The notes below the pieces were generated by a model. The model saw nothing but the letters and a program-made list of their open reading frames with translations. It was not told the DNA's origin and searched no databases. Both the position numbers and the translations under genes were made by a program. A stretch of DNA of 28,676 bases from Verrucomicrobiota bacterium (GTDB taxonomy: Bacteria; Verrucomicrobiota; Verrucomicrobiae; Limisphaerales; UBA11358): the NCBI GenBank assembly GCA_014860005.1, contig JACZKP010000158.1, positions 1 through 28,676 on the forward strand, written 5' to 3'. Positions 1 through 9,141 of this stretch are shown in pieces (within the stretch, counting starts at the first letter, position 1; the number at the start of each line of letters is the position of its first letter).

Positions 1-606
1 GGTCCCATAGACCGCGCGGGCCGTCAGGCTGTAGCTGCCTGCGTTCACACTGTTCCACGCAAAATTGTATGGCGCGGCGGTGTCTTCGCCCAACAGCGTC
101 GTGCCATTGTAAAACTGAACTTTGGTGATCGTTTGCCCGTTGGCGGTGACACTGGCGGCAAGACTGACGCTCGCGGGTGCCGTGTAGCTTGCGCCACTGG
201 CGGGCGACGTCAATGTGATAGTGGGAAGATTGTTGGATGACGGAACTGTGTAACTCAGCTCATCCGAGAAAACGCTCTCCGCTCCTGAAGCGTTATACGC
301 CGTGGCTGTGAAGTAGTACGTCCGGCCTTCAACCAGGCTGGGAATGGTTGCGCGGGTGGCAGTGCCGACATTAACCAGGTTGGTGTAAGTTCGACTGGCC
401 ACACCATAGTGGGCCTTGTAGCCCGCCACGCTGAGATCAGCGCTTGGGTCCCAGGCCACAGTCACGCTTTGCACTGCCTGGACGGGAAGGTGGAGTAGGG
501 CCAAGAACAAGATTCCGACCAGCACTCTGGCGAATCCCCTGATCCTTGAAGACCAACCCAAAGTTTCGCGGGTAACAAGCACGCCAGGTTCAGAGATATT
601 TCGCAT
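1..606 (-). CDS. Secreted Fn3/Ig-like domain protein (partial)
   Basis: This reading frame starts at the ATG at 606-604 and runs off the left edge, so only the first 202 residues are visible. Residues 1-44 look like a signal peptide with a long N-region and the hydrophobic stretch [17 protein letters not shown]. Residues about 46-140 form a fibronectin type III domain ([18 protein letters not shown], then [19 protein letters not shown] and SDELSYTVP). Residues about 145-202 start a second beta-sandwich of the bacterial Ig-like kind ([27 protein letters not shown]). The Fn3 part is clearly paralogous to the protein at 4577-5164, and the two share a leader sequence. It is probably a cell-surface or secreted binding module, and its function is unknown. 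It is divergent from the kinase at 855. Confidence 0.85.
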   Translation of the reverse strand, partial: MRNISEPGVLVTRETLGWSSRIRGFARVLVGILFLALLHLPVQAVQSVTVAWDPSADLSVAGYKAHYGVASRTYTNLVNVGTATRATIPSLVEGRTYYFTATAYNASGAESVFSDELSYTVPSSNNLPTITLTSPASGASYTAPASVSLAASVTANGQTITKVQFYNGTTLLGEDTAAPYNFAWNSVNAGSYSLTARAVYGT

Positions 607-636
607 GGGGTACCATTACGTCTCAACCAGCACGAC

Positions 637-678
637 CGCGACTAGGGTGTTTCTTGCTGCCACTGGGAAAACCCTTGG
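637..678 (-). promoter_or_regulatory. Conserved leader block, copy 1, upstream of Fn3 gene
   Basis: These 42 bases match 5194-5235 with five mismatches and no gaps. Each copy lies about 30 bases upstream of the start codon of one of the two paralogous Fn3 genes. The bases next to each start codon are also alike (GGTAC then CATG on the plus strand). The block contains GGG-TTTT-CCC on the sense strand, a possible small hairpin. It could be a promoter, operator or 5'UTR element, or simply residue of the gene duplication. I could not match it to a known riboswitch. Confidence 0.5.
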
Positions 679-793
679 TACCAGGCTTGAGGGTGAGCCT
701 GGTGCCGATGCGAAGTTCAACCGGTTGGTCGTTCAAGTTCTTGTCTCCGCGTATCACTACGTTGAGAGCACCTGCCTTGGGAGATTCTGCGGT

Positions 794-808
794 GGGGGGT
801 ATCCCCCC
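794..808. promoter_or_regulatory. Perfect G6-TAT-C6 hairpin in divergent intergenic region
   Basis: GGGGGGTATCCCCCC is a perfect inverted repeat lying between the Fn3 gene (minus, start at 606) and the histidine kinase (plus, start near 855). It has no following T-run, so it is not a standard terminator in either direction. It may be an operator or a leader hairpin, but no function can be shown. Confidence 0.4.
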
Positions 809-854
809 ATAGCCTCCTTTCGCGCGCCGGCTTAACTTGCACAAATATTGGGGT

Positions 855-3050
855 ATGCGACAAACCATGCGTCAGTTGATTTCCGGCTTGCGATGGCGAC
901 TTTTGTTGCTGGTATTGCTGGCGTGCGCTCCATTGGTGGGTTTAACGCTGCACACCGCATCGGAAGATCGCCGGCGATTGGTGAAGGATTGGAAGCAGCG
1001 CTCCCAGGAGATGATGGAACTGGCCACACGGGAGGAGGGGCAGATGATCGCTCAGACGCGCCAACTGCTGCTCGCTTTGTCGGAGTCGGCGCCCGTGCGC
1101 TCGGGCAACCGGCGGGACTGCCAGAAAATATTGGACCAGTTGTTTGGCAGCTACCCGCGCTACGCCAATTTGGGAGTGGTCAGGACCAATGGAATCGTAT
1201 TGGCCAGTGCGCGCCCGATGGTGGAGCCAGTCAGCCAAACCAACCGTCAGTACTTTTACCGCGCGCTCAGGACGCGCGCCTTCGCCGTTGGCGATTTTCC
1301 GGATGAACATGCGGTCGGCAAGCCCACCGTCCATTTTGGGGTTCCGGTCTTCAATGCCGCCGGCCAAGTGCAGGCAGTGGTGTTTGCCGCGCTGGATCTG
1401 GACTGGGTCAGCCGTTTCGAGTCTGCGCTGCCCGCGCAACTACCCCAAGGCGCGACCTGGACTCAAATTGACCGGAGCGGAAGAATCCTCGTTCGTTATC
1501 CCGCGCCGGAAAAATGGATCGGCCAGCCGTTCCCGGAAAAGTCCCTTTTGGAAACGGTCTTCACTCAGAAACAGGGCGTGGTGGAGGCGTTGTCGGCGGA
1601 TGGAATTCCCGGCTATCACGCGTTCGCCGCCATGCCCAGCCAGCTCGTTCTGGGCAACGCGGTCACCATTCTTGGCAGTATCCCCAAGCATGTACTCTTT
1701 GCCGAAGTGGACCGTCACGAGGCCGCAAACCTGAGCGGGTTGGGGATTGCCGCGAGCATTGCCTTCCTGATCGGCTGGATTGGCAGCTATCTCCTGGTCC
1801 TGCGCCCGGTTCGGACCCTGGTGCAATCCAGCACGCGGCTGGCCACGGGCGATCTCAGCGCGCGCACGGGACTGGCCCACCGGGGAGATGAATTGGGCCA
1901 GCTTACTCGCAGCTTCGATCAGATGGCCATCGCCCTGGAGCATCGCGAAGTGGAACGCCAAACCGCGGACCATGCGTTGAAGGCTTCCGAACTCCGCTAC
2001 CGCCGGCTGTTTGAAACCGCCCAGGACGGGATTCTGATCCTCAACGCGGGCACCGGGCAGATTGATGATGTCAACCCCTTCCTGACCGACCTTTTGGGCT
2101 ACACGCGCGAGCAGTTGCTGGGAAACAAACTCTGGGACATTGGCCCGTTCAAGGATGCCAAGGCCTCCAAGGAGCAGTTCCGGGAGTTGCAGCGTGAAGC
2201 CTATGTGCGATACGAAGACCTGCCGTTGGAAACCAGCGCGGGCAAGGCCATCAACGTGGAATTCGTCAGCAACATCTATCAGGTAAATGGAGGCAAAGTC
2301 ATTCAATGCAACATCCGCGACATCACCGACCGCCAACATGCCGAGGTGAAACGCCAGGAATACAGCCGCAAGCTCCAGGTGCTTTCCCGCCGGCTGGTGG
2401 AGGCGCAGGAAACCGAACGCCGGAACCTCGCGCGCGAACTCCACGACGAGATCGGCCAGTCCCTCACCGTCCTTCAACTCAATCTGCAAGCGATGTTGCA
2501 GTCGCCGGGCAGCGGCGATCTGCCGCGCTTGAACGGGAGTCTCAAAGTGGTCGAGCGCGTGCTGGAGCAGGTTCATGACATCTCGCTGAACCTGCGCCCG
2601 TCCATCCTCGACGACCTGGGGTTGGAAGCGGCCTTACGGTGGTACCTCGAGCGGCAGGCGGCCCTGGTCGAGCTGCAGGCCGAGTTCCACGCCGACCCGC
2701 TGGAGCAACGTTTGGATCCGGTGGTTGAGACCGCATGTTTCCGCGTGGCCCAGGAAGCTTTGACCAATGTGGTGCGCCACGCCCAGGCGAAAGTAGTGAC
2801 GGTGGAACTGCGCCAGGAAGATGGGCAGCTCCACTTGCGCGTGCGCGACGACGGAATCGGGTTTGAGGTGATCGCTGTCCGGGAAAGAGCCGTGCGCGGT
2901 GCGAGTCTGGGGCTGTTGAGTATGGAGGAGCGGGCAGCGTTAGCCGGTGGGGGACTGGAATTCACCTCCGTTCCCGGGAAGATCACCGAAGTTCACGCTT
3001 GGTTCCCCTTGAAATGGCAGACCCCATCCGCTGAACCGGAAGCACCATGA
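855..3050 (+). CDS. Membrane sensor histidine kinase, NarX/DegS type (Cache-HAMP-PAS-HisKA_3-HATPase)
   Basis: This is a 731-residue sensor kinase. An N-terminal membrane segment (LLLLVLLACAPLVGLTL) is followed by an extracytoplasmic region of about 260 residues resembling a double Cache/PDC sensor, and then by a second membrane segment near residues 290-315 (IAASIAFLIGWIGSYLLVL). A HAMP linker and one PAS domain ending in CNIRDITDRQ follow. The HisKA_3 motif ETERRNLARELHDEIGQS carries the phospho-acceptor His530. The HATPase_c domain shows the N-box EALTNVVRHA, DDGIGF and LGLLSMEERA. The start is uncertain: ATG 855, ATG 867 and TTG 837 are all in frame, and a GGGG at 850-853 is too close to 855 and rather far from 867. 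The next gene overlaps by 4 bases, so it is almost certainly the cognate regulator. The ligand is unknown. Confidence 0.93.
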   Translation: MRQTMRQLISGLRWRLLLLVLLACAPLVGLTLHTASEDRRRLVKDWKQRSQEMMELATREEGQMIAQTRQLLLALSESAPVRSGNRRDCQKILDQLFGSYPRYANLGVVRTNGIVLASARPMVEPVSQTNRQYFYRALRTRAFAVGDFPDEHAVGKPTVHFGVPVFNAAGQVQAVVFAALDLDWVSRFESALPAQLPQGATWTQIDRSGRILVRYPAPEKWIGQPFPEKSLLETVFTQKQGVVEALSADGIPGYHAFAAMPSQLVLGNAVTILGSIPKHVLFAEVDRHEAANLSGLGIAASIAFLIGWIGSYLLVLRPVRTLVQSSTRLATGDLSARTGLAHRGDELGQLTRSFDQMAIALEHREVERQTADHALKASELRYRRLFETAQDGILILNAGTGQIDDVNPFLTDLLGYTREQLLGNKLWDIGPFKDAKASKEQFRELQREAYVRYEDLPLETSAGKAINVEFVSNIYQVNGGKVIQCNIRDITDRQHAEVKRQEYSRKLQVLSRRLVEAQETERRNLARELHDEIGQSLTVLQLNLQAMLQSPGSGDLPRLNGSLKVVERVLEQVHDISLNLRPSILDDLGLEAALRWYLERQAALVELQAEFHADPLEQRLDPVVETACFRVAQEALTNVVRHAQAKVVTVELRQEDGQLHLRVRDDGIGFEVIAVRERAVRGASLGLLSMEERAALAGGGLEFTSVPGKITEVHAWFPLKWQTPSAEPEAP

Positions 3051-3715
3051 ACAAAACCGGAAAACCCATCCGGGTCATCCTGGCCGATGACCACACGCTC
3101 GTGCGTGCCGGTATTCGCGCCTTGCTCGAAAAAGTGCCGGGGGTGGAAGTGGTGGGTGAAGCTGACGATGGCCGCGAAGTGCTGAATCTGGTCAAGCTCC
3201 ACCGGCCTGATGTGGTTTTACTGGATATCTCCATGCCCGGTCTCAATGGCCTGGAAGCGGCGGCGCGCATGGCCAGGGATTTTCCAGACGTACGGGTCGT
3301 CTTTCTCTCCATGCACCACAACGAGGAATACGTCTGGCGGGCGCTGAGGGCTGGCGCCGCCGGCTATCTGCTCAAGAAGTCGGCAACGGTTGAACTGGCC
3401 ACGGCGCTCCAACGCGTGGCGCTCGGGGAAATCTATCTTAGCCAGGAAATCTCCACCCGGCTGCCCAAGAATTTTGCGCTGGATGGAATCGCCAACCGCA
3501 AAAGCCCGCTCGAGCAGTTGACGGGCCGACAGCGCGAGATTCTCCAACTGATCGCCGAAGGCCAGAACACCAAGCAAATCGCCGAACTCTTGCAGGTCAG
3601 CCCCAAGACCATTGAGTACCACCGCGTGAAACTGATGGATTGCCTGAACGTGCATGACGTTCCCGGACTGGTACGGTTTGCCCTGCGCATGGGCTTGATT
3701 CCGCAGGAAGTCTGA
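3047..3715 (+). CDS. Response regulator, NarL/LuxR family
   Basis: This 222-residue regulator has an N-terminal receiver domain (VILADDHTLVRAGIRALL) with phospho-acceptor Asp60 in VVLLDISMPGLNG and the conserved Lys in GYLLKKSA. A LuxR-type helix-turn-helix lies at about 155-215 (LTGRQREILQLIAEGQNTKQ, then SPKTIEYHRVKLM). Length and layout are normal for the NarL/FixJ family. The ATG overlaps the kinase stop codon as ATGA, which points to translational coupling and to one two-component operon. It should bind DNA as a dimer after phosphorylation by the upstream kinase. Target genes are not evident, although the divergent Fn3 gene next to the operon is a candidate. Confidence 0.95.
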   Translation: MNKTGKPIRVILADDHTLVRAGIRALLEKVPGVEVVGEADDGREVLNLVKLHRPDVVLLDISMPGLNGLEAAARMARDFPDVRVVFLSMHHNEEYVWRALRAGAAGYLLKKSATVELATALQRVALGEIYLSQEISTRLPKNFALDGIANRKSPLEQLTGRQREILQLIAEGQNTKQIAELLQVSPKTIEYHRVKLMDCLNVHDVPGLVRFALRMGLIPQEV

Positions 3716-3752
3716 AGTGCCTGCTCACCCCGGCGCCGCTGGCCTTGATCCA

Positions 3753-4076
3753 CTAACACAACTCATGGCCATGCTCCTTGAAGCGCCGGCTGATCTTGCC
3801 CCAAGTATTGTTCAGCTCAATCGTGCGCTCATGGCTGCCACCCGCCTTGTCCGGATGCACGCAAGCAATCTGTTGCCGGTAAAGCCAGCGCGCCCGTTCC
3901 AAAACCTCCAGATGATTGATTCGACGCGTCCAAAACGATCCGTTCTCACGCACCCGTTGGACGTAAAGGATCTGCTTCGGCACACCCAAGGTCCTCAACA
4001 GGCTGACTATGTATCCGGCGTGCCCGGCGTTTCTTGAGTTCCGGCATCGGGTGAGATCAAGGGGCATTGAATTCAT
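3753..4076 (-). CDS. Small J-domain-like protein
   Basis: This is a 107-residue ORF. Its C-terminal half looks like helices II and III of a DnaJ J-domain: ARWLYRQQIACVHPDKAGG, with the diagnostic His74-Pro75-Asp76 motif, followed by ELNNTWGKISRRFKEHG. No Gly/Phe region, zinc centre or membrane segment is present, so it is at most a minimal J-protein that might recruit an Hsp70. The chosen start (MNSMPLDL) matches the start of the neighbouring ORF at 4344 in sequence and in the AATTATGAA context. The longer alternative begins at 4109. It is convergent with the response regulator gene and leaves a 37-base gap to it. The J-domain call rests on motif recognition only. Confidence 0.6.
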   Translation of the reverse strand: MNSMPLDLTRCRNSRNAGHAGYIVSLLRTLGVPKQILYVQRVRENGSFWTRRINHLEVLERARWLYRQQIACVHPDKAGGSHERTIELNNTWGKISRRFKEHGHELC

Positions 4077-4194
4077 AATTCGTCTCTGGGTCGGAAAGGT
4101 GGCGTGCAAGTCTGACCGGCCATCTTAAGAGTGTTTTCCATTTCACACCGTTAGAATGCGCCGGAAAGCCTCGCGGGGCTATGAGGTATAACCC

Positions 4195-4344
4195 TTACAA
4201 ATCCATCTGTTCTTGAAGCAGCCCGCGGACGGGTAGCATCTGTCTCAGCCCGCCTGCCATTTCCAGCATCAGGGCGCGATGTCGGTCAAGCCAGGCGTTT
4301 CTTGGATTCTTGCGTCGGACCATATTATGGGGCATTGGGTTCAT
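4195..4344 (-). CDS. Small ORF sharing the N-terminus of the J-domain-like protein
   Basis: This 49-residue ORF begins MNPMPHNMVRRKNPRNAW, clearly related to the first 17 residues of the neighbour at 3753-4076 (MNSMPLDLTRCRNSRNA). The similarity extends into the bases just before the start codon. The rest (LEMAGGLRQMLPVRGLLQEQ) is unrelated and lacks an HPD motif. It may be a tandem duplicate whose 3' part was lost or replaced, or a small gene of its own. I do not recognise a function, and it may not be expressed. Confidence 0.35.
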   Translation of the reverse strand: MNPMPHNMVRRKNPRNAWLDRHRALMLEMAGGLRQMLPVRGLLQEQMDL

Positions 4345-4373
4345 AATTTGTTCCAGGTGCAAATGCGACCCTG

Positions 4374-4541
4374 CTACGCACGACAACCCGATGTGGCCGA
4401 TGCCCGGCGGGTCAATGGCTTCGTGAAATGAATCTCCCGTCCGATGCCGGCGAGATGCCAGCGCCAGTGACCGGCGCGCATCGCCGCCGCCAAGTGCAGG
4501 CACGAGCGTCCCCAGCATCTTTGGCTCAGATAGAGTTTCAT
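4374..4541 (-). CDS. Small Cys/Arg/His-rich ORF of unknown function
   Basis: This is a 55-residue ORF (MKLYLSQRCWGRS..., then HWRWHLAGIGREIHF). Its ATG at 4541-4539 is preceded by GGAG with 9 bases between, which is a better ribosome binding site than most genes here have. It lies between the Fn3 gene and the J-domain pair on the same strand, with 29 bases to the next ORF. The composition is unusual and no family is recognised. It could be a real small gene or a remnant. Confidence 0.3.
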   Translation of the reverse strand: MKLYLSQRCWGRSCLHLAAAMRAGHWRWHLAGIGREIHFTKPLTRRASATSGCRA

Positions 4542-4576
4542 GGTTTGTCTCTCCGTGTTTCGTGACTGGAATCTCC

Positions 4577-5164
4577 TCAGGGCTTTTCTTGGAGGCGATA
4601 AAAGCGGGCCTGGAAATTCGTAGCGCCGGTGTCGGGAAACTCCGTTGCACCACCGGCTACAACCGTCACGGTGCCAATCACGGTCCAGTCCATTAAATCC
4701 TGCGTCACCAAGAGGTCATACGAGCGGCCGGCCGGGCCGGTTACGATCAGAACCATTTGCCCGTTGATTGCACGGATCTGCAACATGGCAGGCGCTTCCG
4801 GCACGGTATAACTGAGTTCATCCGAGAATTCGCTCTCCAGCCCCAGGATGTTATAGGCGGTGACGGCGAAGAAATAGGTTGTGCCTTCTACCAAGTCGGG
4901 AATGGTTGCGCGGGTTCCATTTCCGGCATTGATCAAGTTGGTGTAAGTGCGGCTGGCCACGCCATGGTAGGCGTTGTAGCCGGTCACGCTGAGATCCGGG
5001 CTGGAATCCCAGCCCAAAGTCACGTTTTGCGTTGCCTCGACGGGAGGTTGGAACAAGGCGAGAAACATGAAGACTCCGAGAGCACCCGTAACACGCTTGA
5101 TTCGCGATGACCAGTTCCCGGCTCCGTCGCTGCGGCCAAATGTTTGTTCAGAGATTGTTCGCAT
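4577..5164 (-). CDS. Secreted fibronectin type III domain protein
   Basis: This is a 195-residue protein. A signal peptide with hydrophobic core GALGVFMFLALFQPPVEA is followed by an Fn3 domain at about residues 46-140 ([53 protein letters not shown]). A short C-terminal beta domain follows (MLQIRAINGQMVLIVTG, SYDLLVTQDLMDWTVIGTV, RFYRLQE), of the kind seen at the end of many Verrucomicrobial surface proteins. It is a close paralogue of the partial gene at 1-606, which has an Ig-like domain in place of this C-terminus. The two share leader sequence, so they come from one duplication. It is likely an exported binding or structural protein, with partner unknown. Confidence 0.85.
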   Translation of the reverse strand: MRTISEQTFGRSDGAGNWSSRIKRVTGALGVFMFLALFQPPVEATQNVTLGWDSSPDLSVTGYNAYHGVASRTYTNLINAGNGTRATIPDLVEGTTYFFAVTAYNILGLESEFSDELSYTVPEAPAMLQIRAINGQMVLIVTGPAGRSYDLLVTQDLMDWTVIGTVTVVAGGATEFPDTGATNFQARFYRLQEKP

Positions 5165-5193
5165 GAGTACCGTTACGGCTCATCAGTTCGGGG

Positions 5194-5235
5194 CGCGACT
5201 AGGGTGTTCCTTGCCGCTCCTGGGAAAGCCCTTGG
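5194..5235 (-). promoter_or_regulatory. Conserved leader block, copy 2, upstream of Fn3 gene
   Basis: This is the second copy of the block at 637-678, with 37 of 42 bases identical. It lies 29 bases before the start codon at 5164. The sequence between block and start codon has diverged more than the block itself, which hints at constraint. It could be a promoter or 5'UTR element. Confidence 0.5.
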
Positions 5236-6312
<1,077 letters not shown>

Positions 6313-6497
6313 CGAAGGCGACGCCGGGCGCGCGGCCGGCCAATTCGGTTACACGCTCTCACTTGCACTGCCATACTCTTGCGCTACCCGCCCATTGCTT
6401 TTTGTCCGTGCCCGGACGCTTCAGAGGTTGTGGAAGTTGCCTCGCGCTGTTGTCAGTTGACCGCAAAGTCACTTGAGCAGGCCAACCAGTTATTGAA

Positions 6498-7361
6498 ATG
6501 CCGGAACTCCCCGAAGTCGAAGTGCTGGTGCGACACCTGCGCCCGCTGATTCTGAAGCGAACCATCCGCGGGGTGGAGGTTCGCCGCGCGAAGGTGCTGG
6601 CTCCGACTTCCCCGGCGGCGTTGCAGCGCGGTCTGCTTGGTGCCCGGTTCACCAAGCTGGGGCGACGCGGAAAGTACCTGGTCTTTGAACTCTGTCGGCG
6701 CGGCGGCGGATCGCATCTAAGTCTGATTGGCCATCTGGGCATGACCGGTCGCATGTATCTGGCGCGGCGGGGCGCTGCCTTGCCCAAACATGCCGCAGTG
6801 GTTCTGAATCTGGGTCGAGCCAATTTCGTTTATGAAGATCCCCGCTATTTTGGCCGGCTAACCCTCGACGCCTCACGGCTGGCGAACCTTGGGCCGGAAC
6901 CGTTGGAGAACCACTTCTCCGTTGACTACTTCAGAGCCGCGCTCGCCCGGTCAACGCAAGCCGTGAAGGTGAAGTTGCTTGATCAGTCACTGGTGGCCGG
7001 GGTGGGAAACATTTACGCCAGCGAGGCCTTGTTCCGCGCGCATGTTTCGCCCCGCACTCCGGCGCGGAAATTGACCGCCCCGCAAGTGGCCCGTTTGCGA
7101 CGCGCCATCCGGGCGGTACTCCGTGAGGCCATCCAGTTGGGCAGCACGCTGCCGTTGAATCACGGCCATGGCCGGAACGACGGACTTTTCTATTTCGGGC
7201 GCGCGGCGGGCGCGCTGGACTATTACGAGGAACGATTGCGCGTTTACGACCGCGCGGGCCAGCCCTGCCCACGCTGTGGCGCGGCAATCAAGAGCATCGT
7301 CCAGGCGGCGCGCAGCACTTATTTCTGTCCAGGCTGTCAAACCAGCCGAGGTACAGCGTAA
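6498..7361 (+). CDS. mutM: Formamidopyrimidine-DNA glycosylase
   Basis: This 287-residue base-excision repair enzyme removes 8-oxoguanine and formamidopyrimidines from DNA and nicks the abasic site. After removal of Met, the N-terminus is PELPEVEVL, giving the catalytic Pro and Glu. The conserved Lys lies in GRRGKYLVFEL (about residue 59). HLGMTGRM and YEDPRYFGRL follow. The helix-two-turn-helix is at QSLVAGVGNIYASEALFRA. The zinc finger uses C257xxC260 and C277xxC280. All key features are intact and the length is normal. It is 185 bases after pyrH and may have its own promoter. No Shine-Dalgarno sequence is evident. Confidence 0.97.
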   Translation: MPELPEVEVLVRHLRPLILKRTIRGVEVRRAKVLAPTSPAALQRGLLGARFTKLGRRGKYLVFELCRRGGGSHLSLIGHLGMTGRMYLARRGAALPKHAAVVLNLGRANFVYEDPRYFGRLTLDASRLANLGPEPLENHFSVDYFRAALARSTQAVKVKLLDQSLVAGVGNIYASEALFRAHVSPRTPARKLTAPQVARLRRAIRAVLREAIQLGSTLPLNHGHGRNDGLFYFGRAAGALDYYEERLRVYDRAGQPCPRCGAAIKSIVQAARSTYFCPGCQTSRGTA

Positions 7362-7463
7362 CGACGACGGGGGGGCTGCGTTCGCCCTGGCACCGACTGG
7401 ATGGCGCCAAGTGGCTGGGAGCGCATTCGTTCGCCGCCAACTTGTCGCCGAAGGGTGAACAAT

Positions 7464-7683
7464 TCAATACAACGTGAAATTCATGCCCGTTCCCGGCGGC
7501 GCGGGTGGATTTGGTCGCTTGCCGCGGGCGTTGCGATAGAGGTGAACGTGCGTCATGGCGCGGGTCGTCAGCATCACGTCCGGCACGCCGTCGCCGGTGA
7601 AGTCGCCGGTCAACACCAGCCGCTCTTCGCCTTCGCCGTCGTCCTTCGCGGCCATGGCCAGCGTGGCCACGGTCCGGCCCTGC
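7464..7683 (-). pseudogene. Frameshifted C-terminal end of the FG-GAP repeat protein
   Basis: This segment encodes QGRTVATLAMAAKDDGEGEE, then RLVLTGDFTGDGVPDVMLTT and a tail ending MNFTLY. It is the natural continuation of the gene at 7610-8779 but in another frame. Restoring one base at about 7682-7683 would join the parts as ...ALYDG-QGRTVATL.... The DFTGDGVPDVM unit is a fifth FG-GAP calcium-binding loop, so the end of the original protein is here. The cause is either a real one-base deletion or a sequencing or assembly error. Confidence 0.75.
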
Positions 7684-8779
7684 CATCGTACAGTGCGCGC
7701 GATTGGGCGATCACGATTTCCTCCAACCCGTCGCCCGTCCAATCCACCAGCGCATGATGCCAGGCGTAATCCGTTTTGATCTTTGTTCTGACCTGGCCGC
7801 GTTCGTCAATGATCCACACCGGACCGTCGCCCCAGGGACGATGATCCAAATCCACCGCGAACTGGAGTCCGTTCCCATCCGGACAAATCCGGCCCACGTC
7901 CACGGATTCAAAGTGTTCTCCGCCCAGCTCCCACAGCGGTTTGCCGTTGCCGTCAATGAGGGCTATGCCGTTGGCGCCGCACATCGGGATGACGAACCGG
8001 AATTCCTCCGGCAGCTTTCCCGCGCGCACCAGGCGGAAGCTGTCGCAGTGGCCGCGGCCCTGATCAACTTCCTGCGATTTGAACACCCAGCGGGTTGAGC
8101 CGTCGGCATTCAACATCGCGAAGCCGGCCATGATTTCATCGCGGCCATCGCCATCCAGGTCCACCGCCACCGGTTCATGCGCCGTGAGAAAACCGCCCGG
8201 CTTCTCGACCGTCCATAGCTGTTTCCAATTTCGATCAAACGCCCAAATCTGCGTGTAACGAGTCTTCACCAGTACGTCGGTCGGACGTGCGTTACCGGAC
8301 AGATTCACGAATACGAGACAGTCGGTGGCGTCCTTGGGCAGCGACAGGCGGCGTTTCTCGCGGCCGGTGGCCCCGTCCAATTCCACGAGAAAACCTTCGG
8401 TACTGAGCACCACCTCGTTCTTCCCGTCGCCGTCCCAATCGTAAATCTGGCACGCTACGTCGTGATGCAGCTTCTGGCGGCCAACCTTCGGATCTCCCCA
8501 GCGCCACAGAACGCTTCCGTCGAGGCGTTGCGCGACTACGGCGCTGGTGTAATGGACGTCGTCGCGGTCCACGTTCCGTGCGCTGACGAGGTCCATCGCG
8601 CCGTCGCCATCCAGATCACCGGCCACCACCCACGCGCCGCCGTACTCAGGATCAAGCGCGATCGAGCGCCAGGGCTGGATCACCGGAACGTTGGTTGCCA
8701 CGGCGCCGAATGCGTCGCGGAGATACAGGCCGGCACAGCAGAGTACCGCGAGCAGCAGTTTGGCCAGTGGGCAGCGCAT
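7610..8779 (-). CDS. Exported FG-GAP/VCBS repeat protein (frameshifted at its 3' end)
   Basis: The open frame gives 389 residues. A signal peptide (MRCPLAKLLLAVLCCAGLYL) precedes a beta-propeller-like domain with repeated Asp-rich calcium loops: DLDGDGAMDL (about 55-64), DWDGDGKNEV, DLDGDGRDEI and DWTGDGLEEI. Between them lie propeller strands such as GFLVELDGATG and WAFDRNWKQLW. After ALYDG the frame switches to a low-complexity tail (PWPRWPWPRRTT) that looks like frameshifted sequence. The true C-terminus continues in another frame down to 7464. Proteins of this kind act outside the cytoplasm, often in polysaccharide-related loci, but the role here is unknown. The gene stands alone, convergent with mutM and divergent from the M14 peptidase gene. 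Confidence 0.85.
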   Translation of the reverse strand: MRCPLAKLLLAVLCCAGLYLRDAFGAVATNVPVIQPWRSIALDPEYGGAWVVAGDLDGDGAMDLVSARNVDRDDVHYTSAVVAQRLDGSVLWRWGDPKVGRQKLHHDVACQIYDWDGDGKNEVVLSTEGFLVELDGATGREKRRLSLPKDATDCLVFVNLSGNARPTDVLVKTRYTQIWAFDRNWKQLWTVEKPGGFLTAHEPVAVDLDGDGRDEIMAGFAMLNADGSTRWVFKSQEVDQGRGHCDSFRLVRAGKLPEEFRFVIPMCGANGIALIDGNGKPLWELGGEHFESVDVGRICPDGNGLQFAVDLDHRPWGDGPVWIIDERGQVRTKIKTDYAWHHALVDWTGDGLEEIVIAQSRALYDGRAGPWPRWPWPRRTTAKAKSGWC

Positions 8780-9141
8780 GGACTCCTTATAGTCCGTCTG
8801 ACGCGATTTGGCGCGAATAATGTAATTGCAATGCGCTGAATTGCCGCAGGTTGAAGCGGGCTGAAGCCCGCGCGCCGGAGCACGGCATTTATGCCACTTC
8901 GACCCGCAACCATTCAGGAGATGTCGAGGAATTTGTCCGCGGCCATGAAAGCTCGCGGTGAAGGAAGGAACGTGTCTGACAGCGAAGCTCGTTTCATTCG
9001 CCTCCCCTGCGGGGTTCGGTTTTTTTTGCGCGGCACTCCTGTTGAATCGTTTGGCTATGATCTTCTATCCTGCGGACTTGACCGGGGCGCCTCTGCCACA
9101 GAACATCGCGCCCTCGTTACCTTTAAAGAAAGCAACCTGAC
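8780..9141. other. Intergenic spacer, divergent promoters plus palindromic repeat
   Basis: This separates the FG-GAP gene (minus) from the M14 peptidase gene (plus). It holds the repeat at 8852-8901. The open frames here (for example 8958-9140) show no protein-like features, and I see no clear promoter hexamers. Confidence 0.5.
8852..8901. repeat. 50-nt palindromic repeat, copy 1 (REP-like)
   Basis: It starts TGAAGCGGGCTGAAGCCCGC and ends GGCATTTATGCCACTTC. It contains a hairpin GCGGGC-tgaa-GCCCGC and a second GGCAT-tt-ATGCC, with outer arms GAAG/CTTC. The same element in the same orientation lies at 12283-12332, on the other side of the M14 peptidase gene. It resembles REP elements scattered through bacterial genomes. 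Confidence 0.8.

Noticed and set aside
607..836. Cyclic di-GMP or other known riboswitch in the Fn3 leaders
   Set aside because: The conserved core motifs of the GEMM class, such as the GAAA-loop and GACGCAAAGCC-like segments, are not present on the sense strand. Only an unexplained conserved block remains.
8958..9140. 60-residue plus-strand ORF before the M14 peptidase gene
   Set aside because: No start signal, family or operon logic supports it. It lies in a spacer where the promoter is expected.
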